From contig NC_081408.1 of the NCBI RefSeq assembly GCF_030272615.1, forward strand, positions 64,104,614 to 64,168,613: a stretch of DNA of 64,000 nucleotides, in the 5' to 3' direction. The first letter of the stretch is position 1; each line of letters starts with the position of its first letter. Source of the stretch: Cryptomeria japonica. Its lineage: Eukaryota; Streptophyta; Pinopsida; Cupressales; Cupressaceae. Under the pieces are notes generated by a model that saw nothing but the letters and a program-made list of their open reading frames with translations, did no database searches and had not been told where the DNA came from. The position numbers and the translations under genes are program-made. Below, piece after piece: positions 59,012-64,000 of this stretch.

Positions 59012-60160
59012 CTAGATGAAGTTGCTTTTTTGGTTCCTAGATAGGTTAATGGGTCGGGTATTGGTTTTAAGATACTCATATATTGTTCTGTATAAAGAAG
59101 AGTCAGAACCGGTTAAGGCATAAATAACATGGGATGCAAAATTATCATAGGCTAGGGAAAACAATTGCTCTACCATAAACTCATAACGATTTTGTTGCTC
59201 TAGAATTTGTAGTAGTGAAGCGATAGTAGCCATTGCATTGACTGCTCTGTTGTCTAACCTTGGTATTTGTTCGAAGGTGATGTGTACAAAGTAATGTTTG
59301 AAGTCATCTACCATTCTTTTGTATGGCAGCAGCTTGTCATCCTTTGTCTGATATTCATTGTTGATCTGATTTATGACTAGTTGGGAATCTCCATAGACTT
59401 TTAGTTCCGTGATTCTCCATTCTATGGCCATTTTGATTCCTATGACCAGAGATTCATACTTAGCGATGTTATTGGTGTAGGGAAACATGAGTCTATATGA
59501 TCTTAGAATGGTGTGCTCTTCAGGAGTGATGAACAAGATGCCGACACCTAAGCCATGTTGAGTGTAGGAACCATCAAAGTATAGGGTCCATTGCTTGGTG
59601 GTAACAGTAAGGACATCCCTATCTAGAAATTCAACCTCCATTGGTTTCTTATCTGGTAGTGGTGCTTTGGCTAATTGATATGCAATTACTTGTCCCTTGA
59701 TAGCTCGATGCTCTATGTATTGGATATCAAATTAATTGAGAATCATGACCCATTTAGCTAGTCTTCCTGTGAGAGCTGATTTGATGAGTAAATACTTGAG
59801 AGGATCAATTTTTGCTACTAGCTTGATTGTGTGAGCTAGCATGTAATGTCAGAACTTTTGAGAGGCGAATACCACAGCTAAACAAGCCTTCTCAATTAAT
59901 GTGTAATTCAGCTCATATCCATTTAATGTTCTATTGATGTAATAGATAGCTCATTCTTTGCCTTCTTGATCTTCCTGTGCTAACAGTGCCCCCAATGATA
60001 TGTTTGTTGTTGATATGTAGAGAATAAGTGGCTTCCCTACTATGGGTGGTACTAAAACTTGTGGGTTCATTAGATATTGCTTGATCTGATAGAACGATTC
60101 TGCACATTTTGGCTTTCCATCTAAATGGGATGTTTTTATGTAGAAAATGATTGAATGGTT
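59012..60160 (-). pseudogene. Tat RNase H connection and archaeal-type RNase H
   Basis: The first, standard RNase H is badly decayed (pieces ISLGALLAQEDQEGKE, YTLIEKACLAVVFA, YLLIKSALTGRLAKWVMIL). It is followed by an open 209-codon ORF (59641-59012) with the archaeal-type RNase H: WTLYFDGSYTQHGLGVGIL, NNIAKYESLVIGIKMA, VYGDSQLVINQINNEYQTKD, FEQIPRLDNRAVNAMATIAS. The catalytic Asp, Glu and Asp residues are visible. This second RNase H is characteristic of the Tat lineage. Confidence 0.85.
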
Positions 60161-60181
60161 GACTTTTATCTTCTAATTGGG

Positions 60182-60980
60182 CTATGAATCACCTGATAGA
60201 CTATGCCGTCCTTGTAGAGCTCTGAGTTGGCTAATGTTCTTTGGAGGTGGCATCTCCATGATGGCCTGTACCTTCACTGGATCTACTTCAATGCCCTTTG
60301 CTAACACAATGTAGCATAATAATTTGTCTGATGTTACCTTGAGGACACACTTCTTAGGGTTGAGCCTAACTTGGAATTCCTCCAATCTTTGAAATATTTT
60401 CTCTAATATGCCTAGATGTTCTGCCTAGGTAAATGACTTAGCCAATAAATCATCCACATAGTCCTCCATGAAGATATGCATCATATCATGAAAGACTGTC
60501 ATCATTGCTCTTTGATAAGTTGCCCCAACATTATTTAAGCCAAAAGGCATGACATTCCAACAATACATTCCCCAAGGACAAGGTGAACGTTGTTTTATCT
60601 TGATCCTTTGGAGTTATCCCGATTTGATTATATCCAAAGAAACCATCCATTAATGATAGCATTGCATGGCCTAATGTGAGGTCTACAATTATGTTGATGC
60701 TGGGCAAAGGAAAGTCATCCTTTGGAAAGGCTTTATTAAAATCCCTAAAATCTATGCATATCCTAATGCTTCCATCTGGTTTTGAAACTGGCACAATGTT
60801 TGAAATCCATTCAACGTAGTCTATAGGTTGAATAAATATGATATCTAATAGTTTATTTAGTTTAACTTTGACCATTAGTGCTACATACGGATTCATCTTT
60901 CTTAGTTTTTGATTGACTAGCTTAACTCCTAGAGCAATAGATAAATGATGCATGGTTAAGTTTGGATCTATTTCGGGCAT
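60182..60980 (-). pseudogene. Tat reverse transcriptase
   Basis: Motifs in order: MHHLSIALGVKLVNQKLRKM, IIFIQPIDYVEWISNIVPVS, KPDGSIRICIDFRDFNKAFP, DDFPLPSINIIVDLTLGHAM, DGFFGYNQIGI. After a frameshift come FMEDYVDDLLAKS (catalytic YVDD near 60452) and FQVRLNPKKCVLKVTSDKLL. The upstream part is open for 149 codons. It would copy the element's RNA into DNA. Confidence 0.87.
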
Positions 60981-61066
60981 ATCTGCATAGGACCAGGCAA
61001 AATTGATTTGCTTGTCATTGAAGAATCTAATAAACTCTAGTTTTTCTTCTTCTGTCAGAGATTTTG

Positions 61067-62400
61067 CTAGGTGTATTTTTTTAGTTGCTTCTTCTGACCA
61101 ATGTTGATTGATTGAGTGGGCTCAATCAATATGGGTGATTGCTCCTGATAGTGTTTAGGAAGAGTGTCAAGAATCCCATCCGTAGGTGCCTTAAAAAGGT
61201 TTTCACCCTCAGATGCATCCTTTATTTTGATTTTTTTATGATCTAGTGTTACCATTGACTGGTTTTCAGTATTAGATCCTTTATTCCTTTCATTTTTGCG
61301 ACTGAGAGACTTGGCACTCTCCTGATTACAGATGACACTATTTTATTTGCTAGTACAATCTATTTCTAGATTGACTGTACATAGGTAATAGATAATGGAT
61401 TCATCATCTGGGAAAATAGGTATGTCATGGTTTTCAAGTTCATCCCAATCTATGAGATCAGGAAATACAAGCAGTAAAGAGTCATTGGGTGGGTTGAGGT
61501 TGGCTGCGGTAAGTGTCATGATAGAGGAATCGTTAAGGTTGTCTGGGATATTGGATAAGTTAATGATACTATCGAGGTCTTCGACGGTATCATATTATGT
61601 GTAGACTTGCTCGTAGTGTCGTTTCTCATTTTTTTGGCTTCGTAGATATGTTGTGGACCAAATTCAAGCAGTCTAGAATTTGTGCCTTGTCCTTCTTGAG
61701 AAAGGGATGTATGAATAGTACTCAAGAATATCTTCAGTAACATTTGAATAGCTGCCCCATTCATAGTCATTATAATCAATATCAGAATTATTGTCCCAAA
61801 GTCTTTCAATGCTGCTGATAGGTATGTTGTAAGTTGAAAAGAGATCCCTGATAATTGATACTAGTCTAATAGTTTTCTCTGATTCTGTATCAGAACCTGC
61901 TTGTAATCTTTGCATCTGTTCATATACCATCTCTCCTTGGGGAGTAGTGATTTCTTCAGGGGGTGATTCTGCCTTGTTTGGAATAGGTTCCTGAATGTGG
62001 TGTACTTCCTCATAAGATGCTTCTTTTCTTTGAATGGCCAACTCCTCTTGTTGTTTCTCTTTTTCTTGGTGTTCTCCCTCTTTCCTTATTGTTTCTGCTG
62101 TTTGGTGTAGGACCTCTTGCCATGAGTCCTCATTGTATTTCTTTTTTTATTTCCACTGAGGTTTTTGATATTTAGTCTTCTTTTGCCTTGGAGGTAGGTT
62201 GTGTCCATATCCCAATCCTATTTTGTCTCTAGAAAACTATGAAGGAGGGTCCAATGGTTCTGTAATGCCTTCTTGACACTTGCCTATAGGTCCTTTGCCA
62301 TTGTATCCCATTCATTGCATGATTAGGAATCCTTTTCCATACTGTTGTGTTGGTATAGCTACCTCCATAGTAGCAGCTCTAACTTCTTCCTCATCCTTGT
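61067..62400 (-). pseudogene. Protease-RT linker with G-patch
   Basis: A poorly conserved, Gln/Glu-rich linker broken into short ORFs (61255-61067, 61809-61516, 62041-61673). Near 62345-62240 it contains a G-patch-like motif (YGKGFLIMQ, stop, MGYNGKGPIGKCQEGITEPL) followed by DKIGLGYGHNLP. A G-patch next to the protease is known in several retroelements and retroviruses. Confidence 0.6.
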
Positions 62401-62404
62401 ATAG

Positions 62405-63502
62405 CTAGCTAAGGATGTCTTTCTCTTCTATTTCATGTGTTAGTGTACCTAATTGAATGAACTTTCCATCAAATTTGGTGATGGGTTGCGTTGCTTGATG
62501 TGTTGATGCAGAAGTCTGCCCATGAGTTTTTGGCAATGTTGCTAATTTGGTTAGACACATGGGTTCATTAGAGTATTCTCCCATGCCTTGCTCTTTGATT
62601 TTCATCTCTTGTTTGAAATCCATGGATAAAGATTTAAGCTTTTCTCGATGATGATCTAGTGCTGAGGAAGTTTGGGCTTCCTTGATGTGTGGAACCAAGT
62701 TGTCTTGGGCTGCCCCCATGGAATTGCAACATTGAAAGGGGTTATTATCTACTGATATAGAAATGTCATGTCCATTATATGGGAATTTGACACACTAATG
62801 GTAGGTTGACGGTACTGCTTGCATTTCATGTATCCAAGGACGACCCAATAAAATATTGTATGTCAAGTCTATGTCTAAGACTTGGCATATAGTGTCCCTT
62901 TGTATTAGTCCTAGCTAAATAGGTAATATTATTGTTCCCTTGGATGATCTTTTGTCATCATCATATGCCTTGATGGTGATCTTTTTGGGTGGATCAATAG
63001 ATTGTTCAGAGAAGCCTAATGCACAAATAAGCTTTAAGGTACAAATATTGAGACCAACTCCTCCATCTATTAATACTCTTTTAACTCTATGTTTGTAGAC
63101 TAAGACTTCAATGTGAAGGGGAGTATTATGTAGATGGCTTAAGGAGATATTATCATGTTTAGAAAAGGTGAGATTATGAGGCCCCATCATGTGAGCTACC
63201 ATGGCTTGAAATTTATCAATATCTAGATCTTGAGGTACATTTGTTTCAACTAGTGCTTGTTCCAGACTATCCTTATGTTTTGACGAAAGTTTTAGTAACT
63301 CGAGTATGGATATCTGAGCAAGAGTTTTCTGCAGTTGATCAACTAATTTATACTGAGTCTTGGGGAGAATGGTTGATGTTGATGTATGTCCCTTCAAGAC
63401 ATATTTTTGAGCTCGAGTTGTTACATTGAATGATGTATGGTCTTGTTTGTCTTTGATTTTTATGACATTTATCTGATTATCCTCTATTGATATATGATTC
63501 AT
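62405..63502 (-). pseudogene. Tat aspartic protease region
   Basis: Read on the minus strand: PHNLTFSKHDNISLSHLHNT, then VLIDGGVGLNICTLKLICAL (active-site Asp-Gly-Gly form typical of the lineage), KGTIILPI, a stop, then [20 protein letters not shown] and AVPSTYH. This is the retropepsin fold with its usual DG-G and LLGRPWIH blocks. It would cleave the polyprotein. Stops lie at about 62915 and between the two halves. Confidence 0.83.
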
Positions 63503-63535
63503 AGTGTTGTTGTACAGATGATTGATGTGAGCTCC

Positions 63536-63760
63536 TCATGTATCATTTGATGATGAAGCTCCTTCCTTGTAATTTGGAAGAGGATTTTTAAAAGCATCAT
63601 GATCACCATTCATTTTGAGACCATCAACTGTTAAATCACCTCGCTCGATCATGACTTGAACAATGTTTCTAAGCCTCATGTAGTCATTTATGTGATGTCC
63701 TTTGTTTCGATGAAAATCATTGAAATGCAAGTCATTCCACCAAGGTGGTTTAATTTGAGG
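63536..63760 (-). pseudogene. Tat gag C-terminus (zinc-knuckle remnant)
   Basis: PPWWNDLHFNDFHRNKGHHI, NDYMRLRNIVQVMIERGDL: the usual region after the gag zinc knuckle in Tat elements, with the Cys residues of the knuckle lost. Further gag sequence should lie to the right. Confidence 0.7.
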
Positions 63761-64000
63761 TTTGAAGTTGATTATGGCCAGTAACGTGATGATCTTGTTT
63801 ACCAGGAGTTCTCAAAATGTTGATTCTAAGGATTGCCCCAATGGTGTGTAAATGCGTTTATTTGGAAAATTGTTGGTGTTCCCCTCGAATTTGGATTAGG
63901 TCCTCAATTTGTGTTGTTGCCTTGGGTATTGTTGGTGTTGTTTGTATTTGAAGGTCTCAGATTGGTATTTGGTGTATAAGTGTTAGTGCTTTGGTTAACA
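63761..64000 (-). other. Tat gag, upstream part, decayed
   Basis: Continuation toward the gag core on the minus strand, with no clear ORF. The window ends here. Confidence 0.4.

Larger units (their letters stand above)
51273..64000 (-). mobile_element. Tat-lineage Ty3/Gypsy element, right end off window
   Basis: A minus-strand element in the order expected for the Tat clade: gag C-terminus, protease, linker with G-patch, RT, RNase H, second (archaeal-type) RNase H, integrase, then an extra antisense ORF, tandem repeats, PPT and 3' LTR. The start of gag and the 5' LTR lie beyond 64000. Every coding part is broken. Two RNase H domains and an antisense extra ORF between pol and the 3' LTR are established features of this lineage. 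Confidence 0.85.

Overview
This is nuclear plant DNA from a large, repeat-rich, AT-rich genome. I think a gymnosperm, probably a conifer, is most likely. The reasons are a CYP71-clan cytochrome P450 of the type common in conifers (CYP76/CYP750-like, judged by eye), very low gene density, and old, deeply nested LTR retrotransposons full of stop codons. The species cannot be named from sequence alone. I recognised no tRNA, rRNA, CRISPR or bacterial-type features.

The only gene that looks intact is the two-exon P450 on the minus strand (exons 23253-22345 and 20265-19648, about 508 aa). It has a candidate TATA box at 23602-23612 and a repetitive 5' leader. A second copy of its upstream region lies at 12855-13395 without a gene body. 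A pentatricopeptide-repeat (PPR) pseudogene fragment lies at 11822-12146. A single-stop ORF of unknown family lies at 28819-29429.

Layout from left to right. 1-2200: remnants of a Ty3/Gypsy gag and a Ty1/Copia integrase/RT, both minus strand. 2574-11611: a complete Sirevirus-like LTR element without recognisable pol (TSD CTAGA, tRNA-iMet PBS, PPT). It has a zinc-knuckle ORF and an unidentified ORF of about 1,090 codons, and its 5' LTR is split by a related LTR. 11607-16780: PPR fragment, P450-upstream duplicate, about 1 kb of GA-rich polypurine DNA, then featureless DNA. 16784-18159: solo LTR of a Tat-lineage family (TSD ATTTG). 18330-19020: Copia gag-protease remnant. 19648-24160: P450 and its upstream region.

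24600-44511: a Tat-lineage gag-protease element interrupted inside its protease-region ORF by a 15.9-kb hAT-like insertion (27768-43687), with matching ends and a near-perfect 8-bp target duplication. The hAT unit carries a broken transposase, a broken G-patch/coiled-coil ORF, a 265-bp tandem repeat, an inverted Tat fragment and a chromovirus (32511-38872). 44512-46000: LTR, iMet PBS and a GC-rich leader of another element. About 46200-51272: 5' LTR, PBS, long leader and gag of a plus-strand Tat element. 51273-64000: a second Tat element on the minus strand running off the window, with 3' LTR, PPT, three tandem-repeat arrays, an antisense plant-mobile-domain ORF, integrase, two RNase H domains, RT, a G-patch, protease and the gag C-terminus.

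Most of the window is therefore a record of nested insertion and decay. The observations most worth following are the 15.9-kb hAT unit and its cargo, the pol-less element with its large unknown ORF2, the antisense plant-mobile-domain ORF, and the duplicated P450 upstream block.
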